A stretch of DNA of 64,000 nucleotides from Anthonomus grandis grandis. Lineage: Eukaryota > Arthropoda > Insecta > Coleoptera > Curculionidae. The stretch lies in assembly GCF_022605725.1 (NCBI RefSeq), contig NC_065560.1, positions 19,769,052-19,833,051 on the forward strand, written 5' to 3'. This document shows, piece by piece, positions 22,810 through 34,700 of this stretch. The position numbers were made by a program, and so were the translations under genes. Positions within the stretch are counted from its first letter, which is position 1. Each line of letters starts with the position of its first letter. The notes beneath the pieces were generated by a model. It saw only the letters and a list, made by a program, of their open reading frames with translations. It searched no databases and was not told the origin of the DNA.

Positions 22810-23942
22810 ATCGTGTAAAATGCTAAAATGGTTACAACAAAATATTGATACTGATATGATAATAAGATATATGCCCTTTATCTCGAGTACTTTAGTGAAA
22901 AACATCTCAAGCCACCAGCGACTGAAAGTATTTACCGATTGATTTTCAATAGTGAATTTAATTTTTCTTTTTTTATTCCAAAAAAAGATTTGTGTGACCT
23001 TTGCAATAAGTATGACCAAAGTACAGTAGTAGAAAGAGATGAAGAGGAATATCAGCTACACATTAGAAACAAAGAGATTGCGAGGCAATTCAAAAACGCG
23101 GATAAGGAGAAAGCGAAATTAGACAATAATTTATATGCAGCTGTTTTTGAGCTAGAGCAAATTCTTCCTGTACCAAAATCTAATGTTGGGTTAACTTACT
23201 ATAAACTCAAACTTTCTACATATAATTTTACGGTTTACAATATGGCTAATGGTGATGGACTTTGTTATATGTGGTATGAGTCTATCGGAAAAAATTTTCC
23301 TTTTATTCTGACAATTGTATAGGTCAGAATAGAAACAAATTTTTTTCCATGTATAACTTTTTGGCCCATGAACATGGAATTATCATCAGACATACATTTT
23401 TAGAAAAAGGTCACACAGAGACTGAAGGGGATTCGATGCACACTGAGAGGGCTTCGAAGCATATTCCTATATTTACCCCTGATCAGTGGTATACCCTAGT
23501 CCGGATCGCAAAAAAAAACAAACCTTACAATGTAATTGAGATGGGCCAAGAAGATTTTTTTGATCTAAAAGCCCTTACCAAAGATACTGTTTTAAATTGG
23601 GATAGGGACGAAAACAATGATAAGGTATATTTTCTTAAAATTAAGGTGGTCAAAGCAAATAACAATTTACCAAACACAATTCTTTTTAAATATAATTATA
23701 ATGAAGAATTTAAATAAATAAACCTAACACAAAAAGGAAGAAAAAAAATTGACATTGACCTTACCAAAGTTCAGCTTAAGCAATGCCATGAAGATTTAAT
23801 TCCGTTAACAAAAAAGACATATGATCATCTCCAATTTTTGTACAAAAAGAAAGTAGTACCAGATCAGTATCATCACTTTTACCATAGTTTACCATTTTCC
23901 AGTATTCGTCAAGAAGAAAAAGGCGATGAAGATTCGGGATAA
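22810..23942 (+). pseudogene. uncharacterised transposase-like protein (FYSDNCIGQNRN family)
   Basis: Coding-like sequence begins near LYLEYFSEKHLKPP, then FIPKKDLCDLCNKY (CxxC), YYKLKLSTYNFTVYNMANGDG, FYSDNCIGQNRNKF after a frameshift at about 23290-23310, LEKGHTETEGDSMHTERASK, IFTPDQWYTLVRIAKK, YNVIEMGQEDFFDLK and FKYNYNEEF. After a stop at 23715 the C-terminal part runs to about 23942. Long uncharacterised insect proteins share this motif order, and the Asp in SDNCIGQNRN and the GHTETEGDSMH block look like nuclease-site residues. I know no accepted name. DNA-transposon origin is an inference. Confidence 0.6.
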
Positions 23943-24544
23943 AATCTATAATAAGTGCTTTTTTCCACAAACACGTTTTTCCAAAATGTTTTCAAAATGT
24001 AATTAAACAGCCGAATTTTTTAATAATGTTTAAATAACATGTTTGATTACCTAGTTTGTATTTTTGAGAAATATATTTTTTATTTTGTTTATTAAAAAAA
24101 TCGTTGTTTTTTTATTGGCAAAACATAAGAATTTTATTTACTGTAGACACTGTTTTTTACTTTTTATATAATTTTTTTTTGTAATCAGAACTAACCTATG
24201 TCACATATTATTTTACTTAACTAAATTTCATAATTACATAGGATATTAGTAGTGAGAAATAGGGATTCTAAGTCCTTTTTTTTTCTCAGTCATACTTAAA
24301 GCTCAAACTTATGAAGAAACTAAACAAGGATTATTATTTTTTCTTTAAAATTAACGCGTAGTTAAACAAAAATTAAAAAAATCATCTCCTGTAAAATTAC
24401 GATTTTGTGACTTAAAATAGTTCTGCATTCAATGAGCGAAATTATATCGTTCTCAAACTTTTAATTCACAAATATCATGCCTACAAGTAGTACATGAGCT
24501 AAATAAAGATAATTTTAATCGCCGTGTACAATTTTGAGAGTACT
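23943..24544. other. gene-less AT-rich segment
   Basis: No coding signal. It ends at the TTA target duplication of the Harbinger element (24545-24547). Confidence 0.4.
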
Positions 24545-24706
24545 TTAGAGCCGTTTCACACGACGCCACCACGGTAGCGCGACCATGGTGGCGCCACCAT
24601 TAAAAAATAATAAATAGGTTAACCTATTCACACACGGTAGCCCGACCAAATTGTATGCGCCACAGGCCGCGACCACGCAAAATTAACCTAATGTCCGCAC
24701 GATTTT

Positions 24707-27700
24707 CACTGGCGTCTAGCCCCGGGTATGCAACTATTGATCCTCCTTTTTTGACATGCGCTTGGTGAAGTTAGTCATAAGTTAGTTAGGTTAGAATACT
24801 GTTCGGCAAGTTGTGTGTTGTTTTAAAGTGTCGTTTTTTCGTTAGTATTGTAAAACTCTATTAATTTCGGGTGAAATTATACAACTAAATTAAATAAAAC
24901 TAAAAGTTAAATATAGTAGATAATATAAAATAAGAAATACCGGAAATACCTTTCAAGTTGGTAAAATTTTAATTTTTATGTTTATTTTTACTTTTATTTG
25001 TCTGTATAAATCCATGTTTTGTTAATTTATTTGCTATTAGATGGAAGTGCATTTAAGACAATAAAAAAATTGAGGGGCAACATACTTGTGTGCAGTGCAG
25101 CAAAAAATACAGTAACATTAGCAATCTAAGAAAGCATTTCATCAAGTTTCATCCTAATAATGATAATTATCTAGCTTTCCTGCAAATACGACAAAATAAA
25201 CAATATAATTTTGCTTGTGACCAGTGTAAAAAACGTTTTACGCATTTAAGAAATTTAAAATTCCACATAGAAGCTCAAATAACACTTCAGCTCCAGATAT
25301 TACATACCCCAATACCTCGACCACTACAAATGCAAATCAGTGTGCTTTGTGCAGTGACTTTTGTGCTGATAGGAAGACCATTATAGAACATTATAGAGAT
25401 TTTCACAACATTTTTACTGAACATAAAAAATTGACGTTTCAAAGTGAGGAAGAATTTATTAATTGGAAGCTTACCTTTGAAAATGATACAAACTGTAAAT
25501 ATGTGGTTAACTATCAGAAATGTTTTAAATCACATGTAGCTGCAAGTTTTATATGCCATCGTTCAGAAAGATATGTTCCAGAAGGCAAAAATATTCGGCA
25601 CTTAAAGATACTAGGAAGTAAGAAAATAAATGCACTCTGCCCAGCAAGCATAAAAATAAAAAAGCTTAATAATGGCACTTGCAAAGTGACCATTATGGAC
25701 AAACATGTGGGACATCAGAATGACATCAGCCACTTGAATTTGTCTAAAACAGAAAGAGAGAATTTAGCAGTAAAAATTTCTTCTAAAGTCCCATTTGAAG
25801 ATATTTTAGACGAAATTAGAGATTCAATCACTGACTCAGAACTAAAACGTCTGCATCTGCTCACAAAGAAAGATCTATATAACATAGAAGCCTGTTTCAA
25901 TTTGTGCTCCTCATCAGTTAGACATAAAAACGACATCATAAGTGTAGAGTCCTGGATCAATGATATGCAAAGTAATGGAGATGCAGTTCTGTTTTATAAG
26001 CCCCAAGGTTCTAAAAGTGAAGAATGGCCAATGTTAAAAAATGAGGATATTGTTTTGATTATCATGACTGCTGCACAATGTGAAATGCTTAACATTTATG
26101 GGACCGATTGCATCTGTATACATGGAACTCATGGGATGAATAACTATGACTTCGAACTTATAACTCTCCTTGTTGTTGATGATATTCGTCAGGGATTTCC
26201 TTGTAGTTTTCTTGTGTCAAATAGGTCTGATAAACAAGTTTTAAAAATATTTTTTCACTTTGTAAAATCTCGCCTTGGTACTGCACTTTGCCGAAATGTC
26301 TTCATGTCAGATATGGCAGAAGCTTTCTTCAATGCATGGATTGAAATAATGTCTCCTCCAAAATTCAGGTAAGCCAAAAAGATTATACTGTTCATGGCAC
26401 GTTGACCAGGCGTGACGTAAGAATTTATCAAAAATCAACACCAAAGAAAAGCAAGTGTGTTTTGCCAAACTTGAAAAATCATAACATTATTAACATTGTT
26501 TTAATTTTTAGGCTTTTATTTATAATAATTTTAGGAGCTGTCTTAGAAGAAAGGGATGTCACAACTTTTAATATTTTAATTTACAAGTTATATACTATGT
26601 TACTTTAAGACCCTGATACAATGGAATTTGCCAACTATTTTAATAAGTATTACATGTGCTGTGTAGAATGTTGGGCATACTGCCACCGACTTGGTGCGGG
26701 TTTAAATACAAACATGCACTTAGAACGTATGCACAAAACACTAAGATATACTTATTTAAAACGGAAGAAAGTCAAGCGATTGGACAAGGCAATCAACGCA
26801 ATAATGCGATTTGTAAGAGACAAATGCATTGACAGGTTAATAGTTCTTAACAAGAGGAAGCTGTCCAGTAAGCTGCAAATAATTCGGTCCAGGCACAAAA
26901 AAAGTTTAAAATTGAGGGAAGATTTAGTAGTCGAGTGTGAAAATGGATGGAACATTGCCTCAGAAACAACAGCAGAATTATATGTTATCCAGTAGAGTTC
27001 AACAAGATTGTAAATGCCAACTACTGTGCAATGAATGTAAAACTTGCATCCATTAGTTTTGCTGTTCTTGTCTTGACTCGTCAGTTAAATACAACATGTG
27101 CAAACATATTCATCTTCTGATCAGATATATTTCTCAATGTGTAACTGACTCACTGGAGCATTCTCAAGAACTTGGTAAGTAATTTTTATGATTATTTTCC
27201 ATTAATTTATTAATAATATTTTATGCGACATAAACATTTTTTTTTTGTATAACATTATGCTTCATATTCTTAAATGACGACAATTAGGAAAAAAATAGGT
27301 ATACATTTTAAATAAAAAAACATAGGTAATGGTCTTTAAATATGTGTGGCTTAATATTAATGGTGAAAGTAATGTTTGTATTATTTTAATTGGGTTTCTA
27401 TTGGATTAGGTAGTTGGGATATACCTATTATTATTTTGACTAGGGGCTCAGTTTTTTAGCTATAAGAATAAATTTAGTTTGACCTTGTTTTAATGTATCA
27501 GTAGATAAAGTTGTCGGCGAAGAGAGAACGAGAGTAATCTAATCATAGTGGAAGAGACAATGGAAGAGGAACTGCATACATTAGAAGCAAAAGCGCATTT
27601 AACGGAACTGTCAACAAGCACAAAGTTAAAAACTACATCCTTTGAATCTAAAAAACGAAGGGTAGCAAGTTTATTGGAAGAACTGCAACACGTTGTTTCT

Positions 27701-28453
27701 TTTACTATATCAGATGAAAATGAAGAGCTTGATACTATAGAAAAAGCACTAGTTCCAATCAAGCACACGTTAAGAGCTCTGAAAAACAGCAAATGCATTC
27801 CAAGAGCTAAAAACAAAAAACCACAGGAACCACACAACAAAAATATCAGGAAGAAATGATTTTTCTCCACACGAAAAAAGCCTAAGCCCAAAAATAGAAA
27901 AGTGAGACTTGAGACAGCTTCAAATGAAACAGCACTACCCTTAATTTTTCTTTAATAAAGCAGGTAAGATTTTTTAAATAAAAATCTGTAATAATTTTTG
28001 TTATACGGGTTTTTTCCAATATTAGAGATATTAACAAAAAATTCTTTACAAAAGTATTCTTTAAACTCGAGTGTAAACACTCTCTAAAATTGGCGAAAAA
28101 CGTTATAACAAACAAAAATTACCAAAAATTGTTTTTTGCTTAACGCATTGAAATTTAATTTATTTGCAGATTTTCTTGTCAAGGACATGAAGAGTGCAAA
28201 TCTTGATGCCCAACTTTTTTTTTATTGTTTTTTTTTATCAATAAATGAGATATTTTCAACTTTGTTCTATTTATTTAATTATTTATTTTAATTACATTTT
28301 TTTTATTATTTTTAAAAATAAGCATAACTAAGAAAAACAAATAATTTTAACTATTTTCTACGTAAAAACATAAAAAAATTACTGTCCACCGTCCGTCAAT
28401 AATAAAATTAGCGTCAGGATCAATAGTTGCATACCTGGGGCTAGACGCCAGTG
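24707..28453 (+). mobile_element. Mutator-like element (MULE) nested in the Harbinger element
   Basis: 38-bp terminal inverted repeats at 24707-24744 and 28416-28453 begin CACTGGCGTCTAGCCCC and differ at one position. They are flanked by CGATTTT on both sides (24700-24706 and 28454-28460), a 7-bp perfect duplication (MULEs usually make 8-9 bp). The transposase gene fills the interior. The region 27956-28415 is AT-rich 3' flank without genes. Confidence 0.88.
25080..27955 (+). pseudogene. MULE transposase: C2H2 fingers, DDE core, SWIM finger
   Basis: Three N-terminal C2H2 fingers (CVQCSKKYSNISNLRKHF, CDQCKKRFTHLRNLKFH, CALCSDFCADRKTIIEHYRDFH) are followed by a FAR1-like DNA-binding part. The MULE core has YGTDCICIHGTHGMNNYDF, LVVDDIRQGFPCSF and the MSDMAEAFFNAW block. 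Then come CSWHVDQA, a long helical region and a SWIM finger (CKCQLLCNECKTC, CSCLD, NMCKHIH) at about 27010-27110. An intron is likely at 27175-27501 (GTAAGT...ATCAG) before the basic C-terminal exon ending 27955. Lesions: frameshifts near 25270 and 26370, Trp-to-TGA near 26415, TAA near 26607, TGA at 27857 in place of an Arg codon. Confidence 0.82.
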
Positions 28454-28573
28454 CGATTTTCTGGTGGCGACGATATGTAAAATACGTTTAGTCATATGCA
28501 AGCCTTCACACGGTGGTGAGATGTGGCCTCGCGACAGCAGTTTCCGAAGTAGCTCCATATTTTCTTGGATAAG

Positions 28574-30477
28574 ATGGACAGCAAGAATTTTGATACTGAG
28601 AGGTTCATTATTGAAATTGAAAATCGTCCCGCTATGTGGGACATAAGACATGATAATTATTCTAATCGTGATTTAAAAAACAAGTGTTGGGAAGAAATTG
28701 TCAATTTGTTTGGAGACGCTGAAGTTAACACCAAAAAGTTGATGTTGAAAAAAAGAAAGAAATTGGTAAGAAAAAAAATTAAATCAAAGTTTTTTATTTT
28801 CACGAGTAATTTTACACATCCTATTTATTACACAATATTAATACTAATTATATCTTGCTTTGTTGCCACGGAACCTGACCCTCATTAATAAAATAATCTG
28901 CAAATTTTTCTTTTATAGATATTGCCGTTCTGCTTCCTCTATCCACTGCTTGTATATGTATCTTCTAAACCGGGTACTGTAAGCGAGTCTTCCTATCTGT
29001 AACCATCCCTTTCTCTTACGAAATTATCAAGAATGCAGCAAGCCTTAATTATCTCGATAGCCAAGTCCATATGTACATTTATCGGTCTATGAAATATCCT
29101 CCATTTGTTGGCAAATATCCCAAATGTGCATTCGATATATCTGCGTGCCCGAGAGTCATTTTTTCTCAGTAAGGTAATTTCCTCGAAATGAACGCATAAT
29201 ATTTTGTGATAATCTAAATGCTTCATCGCCTACTAATACATATGGCAAAGGTGTCGCATTTTCGGTTGAAATTCACCGAGGATCTGGAATGTATAATGAA
29301 TTGTTTTTCATTTTCTTATAAAATATAGACTCTAAACATTGTACAGTCACTGCTTTTACCACATGCTCCAACATCAATGGCAGTAAACAAATAATTTGAG
29401 TCACAAATGGCAAGCAATACGGTGGAAAAATAATGCTTATAGTTGTAATGCAAAGAACCACTATCAGTAGGTTTAATCAGCCTTATGTGTTTGCTATCGA
29501 TGGCACCTATGCATTAGGAAAATTAGCTGGTTTTTGAAATCGTTTAGAAATCTCTAACCACTGCTCTCTTGTAGGCTGTGGCATACATTTTTCTTTTAGT
29601 CTTTGCCATATAGCTGCACACACTTGCCTCACTATTCCAGCAATAGTTGATATTCCAAGTCTGAAGCCAACATGAAGATCAGTGAATGTGCATCCGGTAG
29701 CCGCAGGAAATTAGTAAAAGTATTCATAAACTTGGTATCATTAAAATATTATTTTAATCTCAAAAATATTTATGCAAACACGTATAACTACGAGTATTTA
29801 TATTTTTATTTGCAGGACAGAAAGCTTGCGCGACTGTTTCAACAGAGAGGTGAATCGGCTGAAAAAAATTAAATCCGTATCTGCTGTCTCTCGAAAAAAT
29901 TCATACATATATTAAAAGCAACTATCATTCCTCCAAAACGTCGTCCAATCTAAAACAATTGAAACTAATATACTAAGAGATACGGAAACCAGTCACGAGT
30001 CTGAACAAGTAGCAAAATCCGCCGAAGAAGAAGTTTCAGGTGAAAATGCAGAAAATCCCTACCAGGCCCCAACAGGTGCTATTCAAAGAAGAAAAAATTA
30101 GCCAAAAAGATCTAATAGATGTTCTTGAGAAAAGCTTAGATAAAAGAGAACAGTCTCCACGTTTGGAAGAAGACGAGGACAGAATGTTTTTATTATCGCT
30201 ACTGAAACCTCTAAAGTTAATCCCTGAACATATTAGATTTTCAACAAAAATTGAACTTATAAATTTAATTAACCGTGCTCAAGCTTCTCAATTTTTTCTG
30301 CAGTTTCATCACCAGAGATACACTCTAACCTGTATGGACCAGCAACTTCGGTATCTGTGCCACAGTTATCTCCCAATTTATTTCCAGCAACAACAAGTAC
30401 TCCATCACCTGCATCAAGCAACATAAATCTATTATCTCCTAGTACCTCAGAAGCCTCACAGTATTTAGAATTATTTT
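28574..30477 (+). pseudogene. Harbinger MADF-BESS protein, two exons
   Basis: Exon 1 (ATG 28574 to 28765) encodes a MADF start: FIIEIENRPAMWDIRHDNYS and CWEEIVNLFG. GTAAG at 28766 and a pyrimidine-rich TTATTTGCAG ending at 29815 define an intron of about 1.05 kb. Exon 2 resumes with SLRDCFNREVNRLKKIKS, the end of the MADF domain. Frameshifts follow. A BESS motif (DEDRMFLLSLLKPLKLIPEH, then KIELINLINRAQ) lies near 30175-30290. Many animal Harbinger elements encode a second MADF/Myb-like DNA-binding protein that helps bring the transposase to DNA. The intron contains transposase exon 2 on the other strand. Confidence 0.75.
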
Positions 30478-30889
30478 AAGATTTTTAAATGCGCACCTTT
30501 AAATTGATTAGAAAATTGTTTACGTTTGTATTTTTATACGTTGTTTGTGAAAAATATAGTTCAATAATAAAATTATTTATACATACTTACCTTAAAGTAA
30601 TTACCAATTTTTCTTCAGGACTTATACACCGCCTCATGTTCGTTTCGAGGCCAGTTAAAGGTTCTCTCAAACTATTCAATAGATCGTCAAAAGACTTCTT
30701 TGACATTCTCAAATAACTGAAAAACTTATCCTCGTGTTTTCTAACATCTGCATAGAAATGTTTAAATAATCCTTTTGTGGATCGTTCAGTAAGTAAAGGA
30801 TGCACTCAAAATTTTCTGTTTCGCCTTTTCACTTTTTTACGTTCACACGAAACTAAGCACGCTATAATTGCTACTTCCTCGATATCCAT
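28993..30889 (-). pseudogene. Harbinger transposase (HARBI1-like), two exons
   Basis: Exon 1 runs from ATG 30889 (MDIEEVAIIACLV) to about 30591, where GTAAGT follows. It has a TGA at 30806-30808 in place of the Trp in the family's FWVHP block, then KHEDKFFSYLRMSKKSFDDL and ISPEEKLVITLR. Exon 2, about 29714-28993, has FTDLHVGFRLGISTIAGIV, EQWLEISKRF, GAIDSKHIRLIKPTDSG after a 1-nt frameshift, an AIDVGA-like second Asp region, RRYIECTFGIFANKWRIFHR and ACCILDNFVRERDGY. The exon 2 acceptor is not evident. Its intron holds MADF exon 2. Dead as read. Confidence 0.8.
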
Positions 30890-31059
30890 TTTGAAACTAG
30901 TTAAATAGTATTTATCACCGCATATACGATTTCTAACAAAACGGCTGCCTAGTGGCCGGCATGGAAGCTCAACCATGGTGGTTACTCTAGTAGCTGGAAA
31001 ATTCTGGCAGCGACACCATGGTCGCACTACGGTGGTGACGTCGTGTGAAACGGCTCTTA

Positions 31060-31385
31060 GTGATAGCTGAAATCGCGAGAGAATGTTGCTGTCCAATGTC
31101 TATTTCTCAGTTGAATGCTCTTTTTATTTACATAGTGAAGTCAATATACACAATATTTCGAGAAACACATATGCAGCGACCTCACAAACAATGTATGGGA
31201 TTCAATCAAATTAATGAATAATGATATCCAAAGAGATCATAATGTTGGACCTTTTTTTATTAATAGAAATCATAATGCTGAAAATTACTGTATTAGTGGA
31301 ACTTCTGCAGGACTCTATCAATCCCAAAATCATTGAGTTACTTGAATAATATGATAATCTCCTAGAAAATTAACTGTTCGTCTTT
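31060..31385. other. gene-less flank
   Basis: Sequence between the Harbinger end and the LINE relic. It may include unrecognised 5' parts of that LINE. Confidence 0.3.
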
Positions 31386-32200
31386 ATGGTGGTAACTGGC
31401 TCCAGTACTATCGTAATTTAAAAAATTTATTCTTAACACGCTATCATACGCGAGAAAAATGCTTATTTTCGCAACTTATCTAAAACTTCTGGAAAGCCCC
31501 TTTGGGATACAGTAAAGAAGTTAAATATTATACAAAGAAAAAATTATTACAACATATCTGCCGCATTATCTGAAGCAAATGTAATCAATGACTTCTTTGC
31601 TACTTCTAATACATCGAATGACACTACTTGCAAAGAAAAAATTTCCTTTTATCAAAATAACAAAGCTTTCAATTTCCCCAATTCATTAAATTTTAACCTT
31701 ATGGATAAGACTACTTTAAAAGATATTAAAGCATCAATTGATACTAATTCAGTAGGCCATGATGGATAAGAGATGTTGTTACTTATTTTCCATTATGTAG
31801 CAAACCGCTCCTCAATATTATTAACTCCTGTATCTTAGAAAATCAGTTTCCAGACTTGTGGAAAAAGGCTATCATTAATCAATTTGCAAAAGTCTCAAAC
31901 CTTAAACAAGCTAAAGATCTACGCTTTATTGGTATTTGACCTGTTTTGTCTAAGGTTCTAGAGAGACACATGTATAATCAAATTATTGCATTTTTAAATT
32001 CCTATAAAATTATACCTGAATGTCAATCCAGGTTTAGGAAACATTTTAGTACAACTACTTGTTTGGTAAATCTTACGAATGATATTAGGCACTATGAAGA
32101 ACAAATACAAGTAACAACCCTATGTTTGCTGGATTTTAGTATTGACACTTTAAATCATGATATGCCGCTAGCTAAACCCGCAACCACTCTTAGTGATTAA
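31386..32200 (+). pseudogene. LINE ORF2 fragment (linker and RT start)
   Basis: Frames switch often, but the order is clear: NWLQYYRNLKNLFL linker, PLWDTVKKLNIIQRKNYY, VINDFFATSN, LKDIKASIDTNSVGHDG, SCILENQFPDLWKKAIIN, then VLSKVLERHMYNQIIAFLNS, IIPECQSRF and CLVNLTNDI. These are RT blocks up to the region before the active site, which has LLDFSIDT in place of the usual DFSKAFDT. It is 5' and 3' truncated. Confidence 0.72.
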
Positions 32201-32583
32201 ACCCGAATTAGAAGACCCAAGAAGTTTAGACCAGGTCTGAAGCCGGATACATACACCTTAAAGTAAGGATATTTAAAGGCTGGTTTTTCGACCTTTCCAC
32301 ATTTACTTTTAATCACATAAATACAAACCACTTTAAATCTCTCACTGAATTGTCTAAATCCACCTTGTGCTTAACTAAAAATATAAGTAATAAAAAAAAA
32401 AAGAAATAAAAGAAAAAGTTTGGTTTTCTAACCAGATCAACCACTGGTCATGGGTAGGTCTGGTCGGGTGGGGATGGTCGCCATTCTGTTCACACACCAG
32501 AGTTTTCGTATACGGTTTAATGTTCCTCCTCAGTGTTCTGAAAGTTTCGAAAAATTCGCTGATGATCACCTCGAACGGTTAGA
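32201..32583. other. gene-less flank of the palindrome
   Basis: A plus-strand frame (about 32450-32656) is open, but I do not recognise its product, and its end runs into the palindrome arm. Confidence 0.3.
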
Positions 32584-32899
32584 ACCAACACCCACTCAAA
32601 GACAAGGCCTTAGTGCTTGGCGCGTGACGTCATCGATGTGGGCCACCGATTTTTAAAAACCAAGGGATTTCATATGCTAATATCTCAATATTTGGCTTAT
32701 TTTAAAAAAATGCTAGGAATAGAATAGAGTTCAGGAAACATTCAAAGGTATGTTTTAGTTCTGGTTGAATGTCAGGTTAAATATTATGGTGTAATATTAA
32801 ATGCAGACTCCCAACTCCCCTACATCTGCGCCAAAATTCAACATACGTATTTAGGTATTTTTTTATTTTTTTTATACCATTAAGTAGTAAAAAATGTTA

Positions 32900-33834
32900 T
32901 TATATACACATGAATACATATATTGACTTTAAAAGCTTAAAAAGCTTAGGTATACTCCAGTTCATGTAATTTTTTAATTGCAGAAAAAGAAGCACATTTT
33001 TTCTTCGAGGTGTCAAAATCAGGAAAATAAAATTTTTGGTCTGGTTTAGAGTTAAGCCAATTATTAAATACACATTTAAGTAAGTGAACTGTGTCAAATA
33101 GGTAAAATAATGGTCTCTGATTATCTATGAGATGAGGATGAACAATGCTAAGTTAGTCTGCAGTTGAAAAATGACTAATGACATTATTATCACACTATTA
33201 AAAAACTATGCACCCAATCTCCTTTAAATTTTCAATAATTGTCTTAATAAAATTATAAAGTATGTCTGATGTAATTTTGGAGATGGGAGCTATATGAACT
33301 ACTTCCTTAAAGCTGGAACACACACTTGTAATCATAAAAGTAAATGCCGAGGAAGCTAGAGACTTATTATTGACTGATGTTCCAGTGATATTACCGCCTT
33401 TATAGTCCATGTAAGGGTCAATATGAATTTCATCAAAAAGTAGTGTCACAAATCTCCCATGATCCTTTAGTAAACTAAACACATTTCGGGCATAAGTTAA
33501 AAACATTTTTTTTCATCTATGTGGGGATCGGTCATGTGTTACAAATACCCGTTATAATTTGAGGATGTGGTAAAATTAGGGATCCATAATCTCTTAAATA
33601 CTGGTATGCATGAGGACTAATAGTATAGATTATAGAAATCAAAATTATTGTACTACTTGAATATCTGTACCTTTCCTTTGCAGTTGTAAGCAAAGCTAAT
33701 TGTTCACAAATAAAATCTAAAGAATGCACCATTTTGTTGTCTTCAATGTTTTTAAAACTTTTTAGTATGTTTGATTTTCGCGTGAATTCAGCTGTTGACG
33801 CTGCCGGCGTTCGTCCACGGAAGGCTGCCTGCAA
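32900..33834 (-). pseudogene. P-element-like transposase (THAP9 family), left copy
   Basis: Frames from 33834 downward give YSSSTIILISIIYTISPHAY and LPHPQIITGICNT, then after a frameshift near 33520 FLTYARNVFSLLKDHGRFVT, LLFDEIHIDPYMDYKGGNIT, an ASSAFTFMITSVCSSF block, and after a stop LFYLFDTVHLLKCVFNNWLN and DFDTSKKKC. This order, with FDEIHI carrying a catalytic acid and LFDTVHLLKCxxNNW, is the RNase H-like region of P-element/THAP9 transposases. No THAP domain is attached. Truncated and frameshifted. Confidence 0.75.
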
Positions 33835-34056
33835 CGCTGCCAGACTTTGCAGATTGCCGTAAACGTTAGGATGATCTATTACTATCTTAAAATAATTAAA
33901 TCTATATCTTTAACTGCTCTTACTTTATAATTTAGTTAAAAAAAAAGAGTGCATCCTTATTTCTCTTTTTATAATTTAAACTTCCATTTTTTTAAATTTT
34001 ATCATTTATCTAATACCTTGTTACTTGCCTTGTTACAAATTATAATGGGTATTTGT

Positions 34057-34700
34057 AACACATGACCGATCCCCACATAGATGAAAAAAAATGTTTTTAA
34101 CTTATGCCCGAAATGTGTTTAGTTTACTAAAGGATCATGGGAGATTTGTGACACTACTTTTTGATGAAATTCATATTGACCCTTACATGGACTATAAAGG
34201 CGGTAATATCACTGGAACATCAGTCAATAATAAGTCTCTAGCTTCCTCGGCATTTACTTTTATGATTACAAGTGTGTGTTCCAGCTTTAAGGAAGTAGTT
34301 CATATAGCTCCCATCTCCAAAATTACATCAGACATACTTTATAATTTTATTAAGACAATTATTGAAAATTTAGAGGAGATTGGGTGCATAGTTTTTTAAT
34401 AGTGTGATAATAATGTCATTAGTCATTTTTCAACTGCAGACTAACTTAGCATTGTTCATCCTCATCTCATAGATAATCAGAGACCATTATTTTACCTATT
34501 TGACACAGTTCACTTACTTAAATGTGTATTTAATAATTGGCTTAACTCTAAACCAGACCAAAAATTTTATTTTCCTGATTTTGACACCTCGAAGAAAAAA
34601 TGTGCTTTTTTTTCTGCAATTAAAAAATTACATGAACTGGAGTATACCTAAGCTTTTTAAGCTTTTAAAGTCAATATATGTATTCATGTGTATATAATAA
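34057..34700 (+). pseudogene. P-element-like transposase, inverted right copy
   Basis: This is the plus-strand mirror of 32897-33540 and has the same frameshift and stop positions. The frame at 34091-34399 differs from its partner by one amino acid, Glu for Lys before EIGC. Because both copies share their lesions, decay came before the inverted duplication. Confidence 0.8.

Larger units (their letters stand above)
24548..31056. mobile_element. PIF/Harbinger element with a nested Mutator-like element
   Basis: Both ends are visible. The left end starts GAGCCGTTTCACACGACG at 24548 and the right end is its complement finishing at 31056. The terminal repeat extends over about 45 bp with a few mismatches. 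TTA occurs on both outer sides (24545-24547, 31057-31059), the 3-bp duplication typical of Harbinger. Inside are a MADF-BESS gene (plus) and a transposase gene (minus). A 3747-bp Mutator-like element (24707-28453) interrupts the region 5' of the MADF gene. Confidence 0.88.

Noticed and set aside
25090..25386. Host C2H2 zinc-finger transcription factor
   Set aside because: The fingers lead straight into a MULE core and SWIM finger and lie within clear MULE terminal repeats.
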